Part shown: piece after piece, positions 10,274 to 22,472 of the stretch
Layout of the letters: the number at the start of each line of letters is the position of its first letter
How positions within the stretch are numbered: position 1 is the first letter of the stretch
The notes under the pieces: model-generated
The model's input: the letters and a program-made list of their open reading frames with translations, nothing else
Database searches by the model: none
Told to the model about the DNA's origin: nothing
Assembly: GCA_964036195.1 (NCBI GenBank)
Contig: OZ038452.1
Location: forward strand, 28,841,785-28,905,784
Length of the DNA stretch: 64,000 nt
Direction of reading: 5' to 3'
From: Sphaerolaimus hirsutus
Lineage: Eukaryota > Nematoda > Chromadorea > Monhysterida > Sphaerolaimidae
Translations under genes and position numbers: made by a program

Positions 10274-10852
10274 TAAACACCTTCCCGATCAAGTCCGGCC
10301 GCCTATTTTTTTTTTCACTTGCAGGCCATATCTCCGGTTGCGGGAGGGGTGGAAAACTAAAACTTGGGTGGTATATAGGCGCAACCCCCCACTACCCCAC
10401 ATGAATAAATGGGGCAGCGGCGACTCACTATAGAGGGGGTCGTCATATATGTGAAAAAAATTGCAGCGTTTTCACTGTCCTGCACAGGTCCGGCCCCCAC
10501 TGATTTCTTTCACTGCGGGTGCCGTACCTCCACCTGTGGGAGGGTGTTGGCGACACATCCCCAAAATTTTAGAGTTATACCCCTCCCACAGGTGGAGGTA
10601 CGGCACCCGCAGTGAAAGAAATCAGTGGGGGCCGACCTGTGTGGTACACTTAAAAAGCTGCAAATTTTTTTTGCACTCGGCGACCCACCCTGTAGGGGGG
10701 TCGCCGCGACCCCCTTCAATTCATGCGAAGTAGAGGGGGGTTGCGCCAATATCTACCCCAAGTTTCAGCTTCTGGCGCGTCCTAGAACAGGAGATAGGAC
10801 GTCAGAAGTAAAATAAAAAATGGGGGGCCGGACTTGATCGGGAAGGTGTTTA
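10274..10852. mobile_element. foldback element with CACCTTCCCG ends
   Basis: The left end TAAACACCTTCCCGATCAAG and its complement at 10830-10852 are inverted copies. A second internal palindrome is centred near 10572, with arms reading CACTGATTTCTTTCACTGC. Same family as 890-1183 and 59086-61271. Confidence 0.8.
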
Positions 10853-11845
10853 TGTAAAATGTCATGCAAAGTGTAAAAAATCATGGAAAATTCCCTGCAA
10901 AATGGCAACTCTGTTGCCATTTTACAGGGCATTTTCCATGACTTTTGACACGTTGCTTGACATTTTGCAGGGTTGGAGACGGCACCCGATCTTTTGGTGA
11001 CGAATACAGTTACCTAACTCATTTGTGCAGAGAAATTGGCACCACGAGGAGCGCATGATTGGATTTAATCTAATGATTTTATGTGATTATTCTCCACTGT
11101 GTCACTCCAACTCTTATAGGTAGATGTTTTTCCAATGTTTTGAAAAATACTGTTCCCAAAGACTTGTGCTATGTTGTTTGTGTGGTAGCTGTATAGAAGC
11201 CATTTATCTGAAAAAGGAACAATAATTTATCAAACATTCATAGCCATTCATAACATTCACACCATCAGGCTTTTCAATGGAGTACTCTTTCAATGTTTAT
11301 CATTTAAGTATGCAACTATCTCATACAGAATGCAGCATCTGGTCCACCTGTGTGAAATGTTTGCATCGATCTGCTCTGGTAAAAAATCTAAAATTTTTAG
11401 ACTGGTGTTGTGTACAAATGCAAACATTACAGATATATTAATGAGATTATTTTTATGTCAAATTCTCCAATCAATCAAAACGGAGGATTGACAAATAAAA
11501 CTGCTACTGCAAGACTGAACTACACAGTATAATAGTGAGGTATAATTATAGGTATAAAAATTGCAATCTTCCCATATATTTTATGAAGAGACCACATAAC
11601 ATGGTGACAAGGACTTTTTTGCATTATGTATAACATTATACATAAATTATAACAAAATCCCTATTATACATAAATATAAATAGATAACAATCATACAGTA
11701 CTGTTGTTAAGCACACTTGTAAAGAGGTACAAACAGCACATACAGGAGAGGACTTTGGTATAGCCAGTGCCCAGCGGTGATGAAAAAATCTAATCTAAAC
11801 AGTCACACCAAATAATCCACCAATCTTGACTTGTCTGTACGTCAG

Positions 11846-12163
11846 GGCGCAATCCCAAGCCCTGTAAAGTGTGAAGTAAAGTGTCAAATTTAAAGTCAAA
11901 TGCAAAGTCAAATGGAAAGTCAAATGTCAAATGTAAAGTAAAGTGTCAAATGTAAAGTGTCAATTGGGCATCCAAATCTTATTTTTTCATATCCAAATCT
12001 TACGTTTTTGTATCCAAATCTTATTTTTTGACATAAGATTTGGATACAAAAACATTAGATTTGGATACGAAAAATAAGATTTGGATACACAATTGACATT
12101 TCACTTTGCATTTGACTATACATTTGACACTTTACTTTACACTTTACAGGGCTTGGGATTGCC
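11846..12163. mobile_element. MITE with CCCAAGCCCTGTAAAG ends and GTATCCAAATCTTA palindromes
   Basis: Ends read AATCCCAAGCCCTGTAAAGT and the inverted form TTTACAGGGCTTGGGATT. The body is made of AAAGTCAAATG steps. The centre has six direct or inverted copies of ATCCAAATCTTA. It sits right at the acceptor of the exon copy that follows. The same motifs are at 14118-14323, 19025-19200 and 38594-38765. Confidence 0.8.
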
Positions 12164-12179
12164 AGCAGATAATATTTAG

Positions 12180-12463
12180 GCAAAATTCAATGAACTTTCG
12201 CAACAGTTAAACACTCTCAAACACAAAGACATGGAACATGAATATCTTATGGGAATTCTAGAGCAGGATGCAGCAGATTTCATACCGAATCTGACCGACA
12301 TAAATATTTATTGGTCTTCCAGGAAAATATATAAGCCGAAAATTGTACAGCTTTCACTCAGAGCAGCGTCCAGAGTAGAAGCCAATAAAATAAAAAAATT
12401 CCAAAGAAATCTTGAACTAATACAAACCAAACTATTCTACCATGAAGATGCTGTTCTTTCTCG
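12180..12463 (+). CDS. internal exon of an unrecognised gene, best-preserved copy
   Basis: Open from GCA at 12180 to the donor GTAAAC after 12463, giving 94 codons. It includes the stretch MEHEYLMGILEQDAADFIPN and ends in KLFYHEDAVLS. The composition suggests a helical, possibly coiled-coil segment. A TAG lies in frame at 12177, so the acceptor must be the AG at 12178-12179, whereas the other copies use a CAG a few bases earlier. With stops in both other copies, the whole family may be dead. I recognise no domain. Confidence 0.4.
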
Positions 12464-12685
12464 GTAAACTCGGCTTTTCCAAACCTCTGGTGGGATTGAC
12501 ATCAGGGGGGGGGGGGTTCCGGGGTCAGACATAGAAATGTACGGAAATCTGTTTTCGTGCAACGATTTCGGCATCACGTTTCAAAAATTTTGCGCCTTTT
12601 TGCTCCACATTACAAGCATTTTCACTCTTCAGGTCGCGAGTGCCTCAAGACTGACATTGAGCATAAATAGCCAAACTAATTGAAG

Positions 12686-13163
12686 AGTTTCATTCCAAAT
12701 GTGCACATATCCACATTTTTTGATTTTTCAAAATCGCGTTTTGAAGTTTGGCAGTGGCCCGTCAGCGCCATGTTTGGGCGACAAAGCTTGCCCCGCACTT
12801 TTCAGATATCTCGGACATTTCCATGTTCTCTTCGCGAGCGATCCGGAGCACGCGTGCACTTTTGGAAATGAAACTATTTTTTGGATATGTGCACTTATGA
12901 AATGAAACTCCGGTGGTCCAGATGGATATGTGCATTTTCGAAATGAAAGTTCTGTTTTTCATAGAGAATCTGAGATGGATATGTGCACTTTCGATGTGAA
13001 AATTGCGATTTTGCTGAAAAACGGTACCACTGTATCTCGGGAACGAAATGGACTATAACCCTATTTATTTTTGCTAAAATGTGAAAAACTATACGTGGAA
13101 GTCAAATCCACGCTTAACTCGATTTTTCTGGATTTGGCGCTTGTGCATTTTTGGAATGAAACT
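12686..13163. mobile_element. TIR element with AGTTTCATTCCAAA ends
   Basis: Begins AGTTTCATTCCAAATGTGCA and ends in the inverted form TTTTTGGAATGAAACT. The body repeats GGATATGTGCACTTTCGAAA-like motifs at least four times. A half copy of the same motif is at 62985-63075. It separates the exon at 12180-12463 from the LKQP exon remnant at about 13165. Confidence 0.75.
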
Positions 13164-13437
13164 GTTCAATTGTTAAAGCAGCCCGATTCATTGCGTCGGA
13201 AATTACACGATACAATACAAATAGCGAAATTTTGATATAAACTTCATATCAACTTGAGTTTTTTTGGATAGTTGTTGGACACAATATAGATAACGATTAG
13301 CACATTTAAAGCATGTCACTTAGATGTTGATATCTCTCAGCGTTCTCTTCCATGTTTGTCATTTGTCGACACTGAATTTGTCGTTTCACCTTTTCATATT
13401 TGTCGTTATGCCGACAAATCCACCTCAAACTTCAGCG

Positions 13438-13605
13438 CTGTCGCTCGTGTGCCTGGCGGTCGTGTGGGGCGTGGCGCCGATGACCGACCAGGACTTCGAG
13501 AAGGCCATGGGCACAGTCGAGGAACAATACGGCAAGAACACTGCCGACTCGCTGCGCAAAAACTACCACTTGAGCAAGGGCAGGAAACTCGGACAAGCGA
13601 GTTAG
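13438..13605 (+). CDS. terminal exon of a small secreted protein, unit copy 2
   Basis: The acceptor ACTTCAG precedes the exon. The frame reads ALSLVCLAVVWGVAPMTDQD, then EEQYGKNTADSLRKNYHL, and stops after GQAS at 13603-13605. It is a paralog of 5875-6023: same hydrophobic start and EQYGK(E/N)(M/T)AD(M/S)LR core, with the rest diverged. A signal-peptide start in a preceding exon is inferred. Family unknown. Confidence 0.55.
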   Translation: MSLVCLAVVWGVAPMTDQDFEKAMGTVEEQYGKNTADSLRKNYHLSKGRKLGQAS

Positions 13606-14117
13606 CTACTCGACTCGACTCGACACTTTTGACTCGGGTCAAAAAGTCAGAAACCGGAAACGGCAAAATTTCAAGATTGTTGGAAGACGGAAATGGATTA
13701 AATCTTTTTTACCTGCTGGAAATTGGAAATGGTAGAATGGAATGGTGGCAAACGGCAAAACGGAAAATCAAATTTGCCTAGAAATTGCAGAAATTGAAAA
13801 TTAGAAAGCAGGAACTGTAAATGTTTTGAAAATTTGTTGCAGCCAGCCTGTTGGCATTGTTTCAAGTGTCATGTACACTTTCAATTTGCGGCAAAGTGTT
13901 TGTTCATCACTGAAAACTTTATTCATCAGGGACATTGAAATTTAAGGGACATTGAAAACTTTATTGATCACTTGTTAGGAATTTTGAGACGGGTTGTTTA
14001 GTAGGGCACCTGACTGGAAACGATACATTTTTGACAGCGCAATTTGTCGCAGAACGCGATCCCGAATCAGAATAATGGAATGCGCGAATGAAGTGTCAGG
14101 ACAACCACATTTCAGGT

Positions 14118-14323
14118 GGCAGTCCCAAGCCCTGTAAAGTGTAAAGTAAAGTGTCAAGTGTAAAGTCAAATGCAAAGTAAAGTGTCAAATGTAAAGTCAA
14201 ATGCAAAATTAACTGTCAATTGTCATGCAAAGTTCAGTAATAAAATCATTTTTTTTCGTTTTGATTGACACTTTACTTTGCATTTGACACTTTACTTTAC
14301 ACTTTACAGGGCTTGGGACTGCC
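14118..14323. mobile_element. MITE with CAGTCCCAAGCCCTG ends
   Basis: Left end GGCAGTCCCAAGCCCTGTAA and right end the inverted form. The body consists of AAAGTGTCAA/TTGACACTTT steps. No coding potential. Confidence 0.85.
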
Positions 14324-14621
14324 CCCAGCTGTCGATATGAATGTGAATTTTGCGATTCTACATTATTTGTGTGTATACTGTATCCCCTGTAACGTTGAAT
14401 TATGTGCGGTTTTTAAATACATTTCACTGCGTATTATAAGTGCTCACGAAATTATAAGTCACGCATTTGAATATTGTAGCGATAGCGAATATTGTAACAA
14501 TCACGGCTTTCCATGTTTGGAATGACAGGAATAAATTTTTGAGTATTTACCTTATTGAGTGAATAAACAGCTGAACTATCGATGGTCATCAACATAATAA
14601 TAATAATAAAAAAAGTGTATA

Positions 14622-15038
14622 CCGTATTTCTTCTAACAGAACGGCATACCTCCAATAGAATGGCACCTCCAATAGAACGGCAGGTTTCGGCACATTTTGG
14701 CATTCACGAAAACAACAGAGCGGCAGCCTCCAATTGAACAGCACCTTAAATAGAATGGCAGGTAGGAATTTTGTAGGGAGTGTGCCAAAACACAAAAATG
14801 AATCAAAAATGGATGGTGATAACATGCAAAGCATTCAAATAGGTGTTATATCTGAAATTGATGCTCTGATATTAAAATAATGGCAGAGCATCACTAAAAA
14901 TAAAGCTATTTTGAAATGAAATAAACTTTGGTTAACAAATAGAACGGCAGTCTCCAATAGAACGGAACCTCTTATAAAATTACAGGTAAAATAGTTGACA
15001 AAAAATAGAATGGCACCCTTCTATTAGAAGAAATACTG
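14622..15038. mobile_element. TA-flanked CCGTATTTCTTC-family MITE (AGAACGGCA body)
   Basis: Flanked by TA; ends CCGTATTTCTTCTAA and TTAGAAGAAATACTG. The body repeats CTCCAATAGAACGGCA-like motifs in one orientation at least six times. The ends are related to the CCGTATTNCCTCGAAAT family, but the internal motif is different. Confidence 0.85.
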
Positions 15039-15084
15039 TATACCTATTCATAACAACTTAAAAAAGTAACTTATAGAGTCATAT

Positions 15085-15245
15085 GCCGTCATATGTCTGG
15101 GATATTTTCGGGATCGGGATTGGTTTTTGAGATTTCGGGATCGGGATTGGCTTTTTGAGATTTCAGGATCGGGATCGGATTGACCCTTCGGGATCGGGAT
15201 CAGGATCTGGGTTTGGAATTTTTTCAGGATCGTGATTTTGGCCAA
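15085..15245. repeat. GGGATCGGGAT short-motif repeat
   Basis: Repeated TTTCGGGATCGGGATTGG motif, like 29155-29330. No clear terminal repeats were found. Confidence 0.6.
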
Positions 15246-16099
15246 AAATTTTGGCTCTCAAGGTTATAATTTTTCACAAAATAGTCTAAACACACATCTA
15301 AACAGATGTCAAGGTGTTGGTATTGTCACCAGTGTCTACTATAATTATACATATATAACAGATATACACTACCGTGCAGAATAGTTGTGACTTTTCACAA
15401 TAGAGAAATGGGAGGCCGTGGGTCCAAGACACTTTTGTCGCTTCCCAGTGACTTGTCTCTTGCCCAATTTTGATCCCATTCGAGTATGTTGGGGTTTGAG
15501 ATTGGTGCTACTGGTAAAACAATAAATATGTAGAAAAATGTAGAAAAATTATATGTAAATTTTTTTAACATGCTATCATATACTGAGGCATGCATAATTA
15601 CTACGCCAAAAAATTATCTCAATATCTCTCACTAGGGTGTCAAAAAAATGTTTTTACGGAAAACAGTAAGGTAAAATTTTTTCACTTTACGGAAAACGGA
15701 AAGGTAAAAAAAAAATTTCAGCCGGAAAACGGAAAACGGAAAGGTAAAAAAATTTCACTCAGCGGAAAACGGAAAACGGAAAGGTAAAAAAAAATTGTCG
15801 GCCGGAAAACGGAAAAATGAAATGCCGGAAAACGGAAAACGGAAAGCAAAATTTTCACGGAAACAGAAAAAATAAAGTGAAATTAGCACGGGAATAGACA
15901 AATTTGCAGAAGGAAAACCTGCATGCAGGTTTGCCTGTTTGGCTTTGATTGTGGTAGCTGTACATTCTGCAACTATGGATCATGCCTGTAACTTCACTCG
16001 TAGTTCAAGCTTAACTGAACCAACAAAAAATCATCAAAAAGTAGCCATAGTGGCCATAGGAAAGGAAACACTATGACAATTTCACAGTCTAGAAGCAGT
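15246..16099. other. gene-free sequence with GGAAAACGGAAA repeat before gap
   Basis: 15650-15870 is a run of GGAAAACGGAAAGGTAAA units. I see no coding frame. The stretch ends in the N gap. Confidence 0.5.
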
Positions 16100-16299
16100 N
16101 NNNNNNNNNNNNNNNNNNNNNNNNNNNNNNNNNNNNNNNNNNNNNNNNNNNNNNNNNNNNNNNNNNNNNNNNNNNNNNNNNNNNNNNNNNNNNNNNNNNN
16201 NNNNNNNNNNNNNNNNNNNNNNNNNNNNNNNNNNNNNNNNNNNNNNNNNNNNNNNNNNNNNNNNNNNNNNNNNNNNNNNNNNNNNNNNNNNNNNNNNNN
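16100..16299. other. assembly gap (200 N)
   Basis: Exactly 200 N, which looks like a fixed-size scaffold gap. Confidence 0.99.
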
Positions 16300-16600
16300 C
16301 AACTTGACATTTCACGTCAGACAATAGCAAGCAGCAGTCTGACGTGAAATGTCAAGTTGTTCCCGGACACTGTGACGTGAAATGATGATGACGTGAAATG
16401 ATAAAAATTGAATTTTTCAATTCGCTCTAGTTGTGGCTGATAACACTCAGTATTGGACACGATTAAGGTATTGATTCATATATTATCCTTAGAAAATTGT
16501 AGACCCGTAGCATGATCCACACTTGTGTAATTAATTTCACGACGACATTTCACGTCATCATTTCACGTCGAATCGACGCTGAGCTCTAATTCCCGCTTAA
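16300..16600. repeat. TTTCACGTCA hairpin repeats beside the gap
   Basis: 16300-16359 is a perfect hairpin with 23-bp arms (CAACTTGACATTTCACGTCA and complement) and a 14-base loop. Further copies of GACGTGAAATGATGATGACG at about 16370-16402 are mirrored at 16546-16572. A TIR element with this palindromic motif as body is likely; its left part is in the gap. Confidence 0.65.
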
Positions 16601-17090
16601 CAGCACATAATTAAAAAAATTGTGCTAAAATTCATAACTCCCTGTACGACTAAAATAAACTCATGAGCTTTGGAGATAAGAAACGTCCTCATCTAAGCTT
16701 TCTTTGACTGAAATAACAATGTCGTATCTTTATCCATTCATCTGTAATAAATTTTACGCCTGGTCAATTTTACGCCCAAGCTGTAATCGCAACATGAATG
16801 ACAAAAGCTGCGGTTTACACACGCGGCTGCGGCTGCAGAACACACGTTAAAAACAATGATTGTGTTATGTTAGAACAAAGTTTATACCGTCTATGTACTA
16901 AAATAAGTCTATCTATAGTCTTATACATGGCGGTTTTTGTTGCATTTTTCAACGTCTGTGTACGTTACAAACAACAATTTAGTACTGGATTATCAAAAAA
17001 AACCTCGAAATACCACCCCTCGTTGAACTCCCCTCAAAATTCCCACTCTGAAAAAATAACCACCCGGGTTATTTCAAGGAAATACGGTAT
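16601..17090. other. gene-free sequence; internal part and right end of an old CCGTATT-family MITE
   Basis: 16860-17088 matches the interior of 42792-43248 (the TTTTGTTGCATTTTTC area) and ends GGAAATACGGTA. It marks the inner boundary of the right arm. Confidence 0.55.
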
Positions 17091-17334
17091 ATATCAGTTT
17101 TCTCAAGGCGTGGAAGGCAGAAAAAACGAAAAATTGCTAAAAAAGCAGAAATGGCCCTGCGCACACTAGTTTTCACGCGGAATTTCTAAAAGTGATGATC
17201 GAGCTTCATGATTCTTAATCTCCTTCAACTGAAGTTGACGGCCACCTGATTGTAGAAAACTCAAATGCGTACTAAGCTAATTTGTGAGTCACTTCGTTGT
17301 TGCAGTTGTGCGTTCAAAATATCGTGTGAAAATT

Positions 17335-17952
17335 AGGGTTCAAATGGGACCGCGGTCCCGGTACATGGTTCGGCAAAAAGTCGGGACTGGGGCGGTCCCC
17401 GTCCCAATCCCGGTCCCGACACCCCAGTCCCTGTCACGGTCCCGACACCCCAGTCCCGGTCCCGGTCCCGACAATTACAAAATGCCAGTCCCGGTCCCGG
17501 TCCCGACAATCACAAAATGCCAGTCCCGGTCCCGGTCCCGGTCCCGACACCCCAGTCCCGGCCCCGGCATTTTTCAGTGGTCCCGACAAGGGATGGAAAA
17601 AATGACGTTTTTTTCATCCCTTCTACAATTTTTTTCCGTTGCTCCTAACTATAGTTGTGAGTCAATAAATATAGCCATACGAGACAAGCGGCAATACTTT
17701 ATGGTGCTATAGATAGCATTATAAGTGGTTATTTCTGCCGAAAAGTCTATTTCTGACAACCAAATCCCAGTCCCGATCCCGACAAATCTCAGTCCCGGGT
17801 CCGACACCCCAGTCCCGGTCCCGGTCCCGACAATTGAAAAAAGCCATTCCCGGTCCCGGTCCCGAGCCGACACCCCAGTCCCGGTCCCGGTCCTGACATT
17901 AGAAATTTTTGGTCCCGGTCCCGGTCCGGAAAACTGGTCCCGTTTGAACCCT
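17335..17952. mobile_element. TIR element with GGTCCCGGTCCC body
   Basis: Ends AGGGTTCAAATGGGACC and GGTCCCGTTTGAACCCT are inverted copies. The two flanking blocks are dense in GGTCCCGGTCCCGACACCCC steps, and the middle (about 17590-17750) is ordinary sequence. It has inserted in the GCGCACACTAG MITE at 17153, whose intact partner is at 7875-8049. I could not define a clean target duplication. Confidence 0.8.
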
Positions 17953-18433
17953 AGGCACAATATACCTACCTAGCTAAAGTCGGTGAAAATGGGAATAAGA
18001 CACATGGATATACGCGGCGGACCCATAGGGGATTTTGGGGTTAGCATTTTGGGGGGGGGGTTAACCTGCCGGCGCGTGCTAATAACTCGGGAACCGCTTG
18101 GCGAAAAATGTTGAAATTTGGATATGATATAGTTCTAGGTTGGGGCTACGCACAATTTTGACGATTTCTTTCTACGACCCCCCAGACCGGAGATAGGGGG
18201 GTCTATAAAAACACTGTCATTTGCGTTTTTTGGGTGTCTTTGCAAACTTTGAACATCAATAGCTCGGTCAATTTGTGTACCGATTTTAGTCATTTAAAAT
18301 GTTAAAATGATCACAAAAGTTTCGGAGAGTTCAATTCTGAGGTCAAATCGGAAATAAACATTTGTTAATAAATCGATTTAGCCCGATTTCGAAATGCAAA
18401 ATTTCCGCAAAAGTTTGATTTTTGAACATGCTA

Positions 18434-19892
18434 CCGTATTACCTCGAATTAACCCCCCCCCCCCCCCCCTTGAATTAACCCCCCCTCGAAATACCCCCCT
18501 AAATTTCGACTGAGGAAATAATAAACCCCCCCCTCGAAATACCCCCCCTAAAATTGAGTGTGCCGTGAACGTACATGACAAATACCGCAGTTTGTTATCT
18601 GTACAATGCAGAACACATGTTAAAACTGATGATTAAGTGACGTTAATAAGGGTTTTGGTGTATATACAGTTATATATGCCTATAAACACATATACATCTA
18701 AGCAGGGTTGGCAAAATCTCAGAAAAAAATAAAAATAAAATAAAAATAAAATGGAATATTCAAGAATAAAATAAAATAAAATAAAATGGAAAATATAAGA
18801 ATAAAATAAAAATTGTATAAAAATTCGAATTTTTGTAAAATTGTATAAAAATTCGTATTTTTGTAAAATTGTATAAAAATTCTTATTTTTTGTAAAATTT
18901 TATCTCGTTGCTTGAGTTTCTACCTGGGAGCAGTCCCAAGTGTAAAGTGTCCAATGTCATGTAAAATGTCATGCAAAGTGTAAATTGTCATGACATGTAA
19001 AAATAAAGTATCAATTGTCAAGTAAATTGTGTCCAAATCTTATGTTTTATATCTAAACCTTATGTTTTGTATCCAAATTATGTTGTTGTATCCAAATCTT
19101 ATGTGAACATTTGGATACAAAAACATAAGGTTTGGATACAAAACATACTATGGATACAAAAACACAAGATACACATCTTTACAAGATTTGGATACACAAT
19201 TTACACTTTGCATGACATTTGTCATGACAATTGCCACTTTGCTTGAAATTTGACATGACACTTGACATTTTGCATGAGAATTGACACTTTACTTTATATT
19301 TGTCAAGACAATTGACAAATTGCATTACATTTTACAAATGTGCCCAGCACACTCCACTAGTCCTTCTACTGCAAATGCAAACCATTCTTATCAATAATTG
19401 TAACTTTACACTTGCAGCTAGCTAACAATACATACGGCATGCAACTTTTGAAAAGTAAGGGAAAAATTTGTCACAGGTTTTTCATGTATAGGTCTAATTA
19501 TAACATTTTTTTGGCCTTGCATGCATGATTCTGATTTTTTGTAAAATTTTTGTACAATTTTTATAAATTTTTTGTAAAATGTGTCATTTTATTTTATTTA
19601 TGACTTTTGGGAATAAAATAAAATAAAATACAATGAAACAAGAATAAAATAAAAATAAAATAAAATTTTTATACAATTTTTATACAATTTTACTAAAATG
19701 AATTTTTATAAAACCAACCCTGCATCTAAGTAATTGTTCGATTTTTCTACGTCTGCGTATGGGGAATTTCCGAAAATTTCTGGCGAAATAATAGACCCCC
19801 CCTCGAATAACCCCCCCCCCCTCGAATTATCCCCCCCTCAAATTTTGCTGGCGAAATAATAAACCCCCTGGGGGTATTTCGAGGTAATACGG
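18434..19892. mobile_element. TA-flanked CCGTATT-family MITE with nested insert
   Basis: Ends CCGTATTACCTCGAAT and CGAGGTAATACGG, TA on both sides. The other palindrome arm (about 20424-20440) shows the empty site with a single TA. Contains the insert 18703-19722. Confidence 0.9.
18703..19722. mobile_element. hAT-like element with CAGGGTTGGCAAAAT ends and AAAATAAAAT body
   Basis: Begins CAGGGTTGGCAAAATCTCAG, ends in AAACCAACCCTG, and has an exact 8-bp duplication CATCTAAG (18695-18702, 19723-19730). The outer parts are AAAATAAAATAAA and TTTTATACAATTTT repeats. The middle (18940-19340) carries AAAGTGTCAA and GTATCCAAATCTTA-type repeats of another family. A 155-bp relative is at 28923-29077. 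Confidence 0.9.
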
Positions 19893-20627
19893 TATCCTAT
19901 TCTCCTCATCGAGAGAAACTCAATGAAACAAAAATGAGATCGATATCTCTTTCCGATCAAAAGTTATAGTAGTTCAAACTTTTCCCTCCCATCCACACAA
20001 ATAACCACATGCATGCAACTTCAAAACTCCATATCTCGGCCATTTCTCAGCCGATTTTCACTGATGAACACTTAAAATGATCAGAATAACATGGAGATTT
20101 CATTTTGAGGACCAGATTATCCGTATTTTGCAGCAGATAACCCACACAAGCAAATAATGCGAACTCTTGAATTAAATTGTCATAATGAAAATGCATACAA
20201 AAAAACTGTGGATAAAAATAATATCTACATGTTGTTCTGATCATTTTAAGTGTTCATCAGTGAAAATCGGCTGAGAAATGGCCGAGATATGGAGTTTTGA
20301 AGTTGCATGCATGTGGTAAATTATGTCGATGGGAGGTAAAAGTTTGAAGCGCCATAACTTTTGATCGGAAAGAGATATCGATCTCATTTATGTTTCATTG
20401 AGTTTCTCTCGATTAGGAGAATAGGATAGCATGTTCAAAAAGCAAACTTTTGCGGAAATTTTGCATTTCGAAATCGGGCTAAATCGATATATAAACAAAT
20501 GTGTATCTCCGATTTGACCTCAGAAATGAACTCTCCGAACATTTGTGATCATTTTAACATTTTAATGACTAAAATCGGTTCACAAATGACCGAGATATTG
20601 ATGTTCAAAGTTTGCATGTTCTCGGCG

Positions 20628-22472
20628 TAGTGATGGAAAAGCGCCATGGCGCTGGCGCTTGGCGCTAGCGCCAAAGCAAAAAGCGCCATGGCGCTTTTGG
20701 CGCTTGGCGCTAAAACGCTCTGGCGCCATTGGCGCTTGGCGCCGGGATCTGAGAAAGCGCCGTGGCGCTTTTGGCGCTTGGCGCCATTTCCTGGTGCCGC
20801 TATTGGCGCCTGGCGCTAGCATTTAAAATGGCGCCAAAAAAGCGCCAACCGTTATAATAAACTTCTTATAATTCAGTGAAATTCGACAAACCAGTTGATC
20901 AATTTTGAGAATAACTGAATAAATATAAGTGTATAAGGGGACATTTATATTAATTAAATATTAATTTTTGGGGCTTATGTACCCTTTATACTTTTTGGGG
21001 CTTATGTACCCTATTTCCTCGAAATCCCCCCAGGGGGTTGATTTTTTCAGAGTGCAAATTTTGAGGGGGTATTTCGAGGGGGGCTTCATTATTTCGCCAG
21101 GAATTTTCGTATAGGATCGTGTAAAGAATAGGCATTTACATACCCGTAACTGGTAATAAACATGACTACGTAAATGGGATACCCTACCATTTACATTTAC
21201 ATTTACATACCCTACCTGGTATTTATTTATATTCCTTGGGATTTAAATAATGTATGAAACATTGTACTTGGTCCGGTTGAAAAGTCCCTGGGCAGTTCTT
21301 GCCATTCGCTCTAGCGGTAAGCTACGGTCATAAAATTCTTACAGGTAAAGATATCAGGTGTTTTGAGTTTTCACCTAAACTTTTACCCCTCTAGCTCCAC
21401 CCACTGCAGAACTGTGGGGGTTACAATTTCGGTCATTTTGTACTGATGTACACATCGTGCTCTAGCTCAACACTGCTTTAAGTTGTGATCATGAAACTTT
21501 GGCGAGTGTAAGCCACCAGATTTGGCAATGTGCCAGCACTAACCAACATTAGCTATGATATCATAAGCCAAGTCCATTTTGTCATTACTGTCACTACTCT
21601 CACCACCAAATTCATCATTCTGCCTCTATGGTTGGTTAATACAGGTGAATACAGGATGCATTTTGCATGCACACTGCTGTTGAACACAGATAATGTGTCC
21701 ACTACAGATTAGTAATGAAACATAGGGAAATTTTATACACATGATTCATTTATACTGCACATTGCAAAACAACATTAAAATCACAGCAATACAACACCCA
21801 TAAAAACACCCATCACAGTTACCACGTTTCTTGCACATCACCCTGACCTGCATATTAATTATACCTTAATAGTAATGATGTTGATGAAAGTGTTGAATAC
21901 GATCAGCACATTGCCAACACTGGTGGCTTACACTAGCCAAAGTTTCATGATCACAACTTGAAGCAGCATTGAGCTGGAGTGGCATCTGTACATCTGTACA
22001 AAATGACCGTAATTGTAACCCCCACAGTTCCGCAGTGGGTGGAGCTAGAGGGGTGAAATTTTAGGTAAAAACTCAAAACACCTGATATACTAACGTGTTA
22101 AAATTTTATGACCGTAGCTTATCCCTAGCGCGAATGGCGAGCACTGCCCGGGGACTTTTCAGCCGGACCATGTGGTAGTTAATTGAACTTTAATGGCAAA
22201 TATCAAATCGACTACTACGACATCAGTGGTGTGTCACAGTTACGAATTCATTATTCTACAGACGAATTCCAGAACAAAATTTTTGGCGCTTGGCGCCATT
22301 GCCCTCTGGCGCCGTTGGCGCTTGGCGCTGAGGTTCAGAAAAGCGCCATGGCGCTTTTGGCGCTTGGCGCTATTTTGCTCTGGCGCCATTGGCGCTTGGC
22401 GCTGTGGGTCACAAAAGCGCCATGGCGCTTTTGGCGCTTGGCGCCAAAAGTCTGGCGCTTTTTCCATCACTA
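20628..22472. mobile_element. hAT-like non-autonomous transposon with GGCGCC arrays
   Basis: Ends TAGTGATGGAAAAGCGCC and the inverted TTTTTCCATCACTA, with an exact 8-bp duplication TCTCGGCG (20620-20627, 22473-22480). GGCGCC arrays occupy 20640-20850 and 22280-22460. Inserted inside are a CCGTATT relative near 21000-21110 and a long-TIR element at 21269-22170. Confidence 0.93.
21269..22170. mobile_element. long-TIR element with TGGTCCGGTTGAAAAGTCCC ends
   Basis: Left end TGGTCCGGTTGAAAAGTCCC and right end GGGACTTTTCAGCCGGACCA. Inverted similarity extends about 260 bp inward on each side. The centre (21530-21910) has no supported frame. No clear target duplication. Confidence 0.8.

Larger units (their letters stand above)
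10980..14560 (+). repeat. third, diverged copy of the duplicated unit
   Basis: Direct copy of 1740-6540, at clearly lower identity than the two arms have with each other. It contains the corresponding exons (12180-12463, 13438-13605) and non-coding flanks. It carries its own insertions: 11846-12163, 12686-13163 and 14118-14323. Confidence 0.7.

Noticed and set aside
12180-13605. Joining the exon at 12180-12463 with the small secreted-protein exon as one gene
   Set aside because: The second begins with a signal-peptide-like stretch, which argues for a separate gene, and the first is broken in two of three copies.
17284-17973. Frames of about 80-140 codons rich in Pro, Val, Arg and Ser in the GGTCCC element
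   Set aside because: Translation of a simple repeat, open in several frames on both strands.
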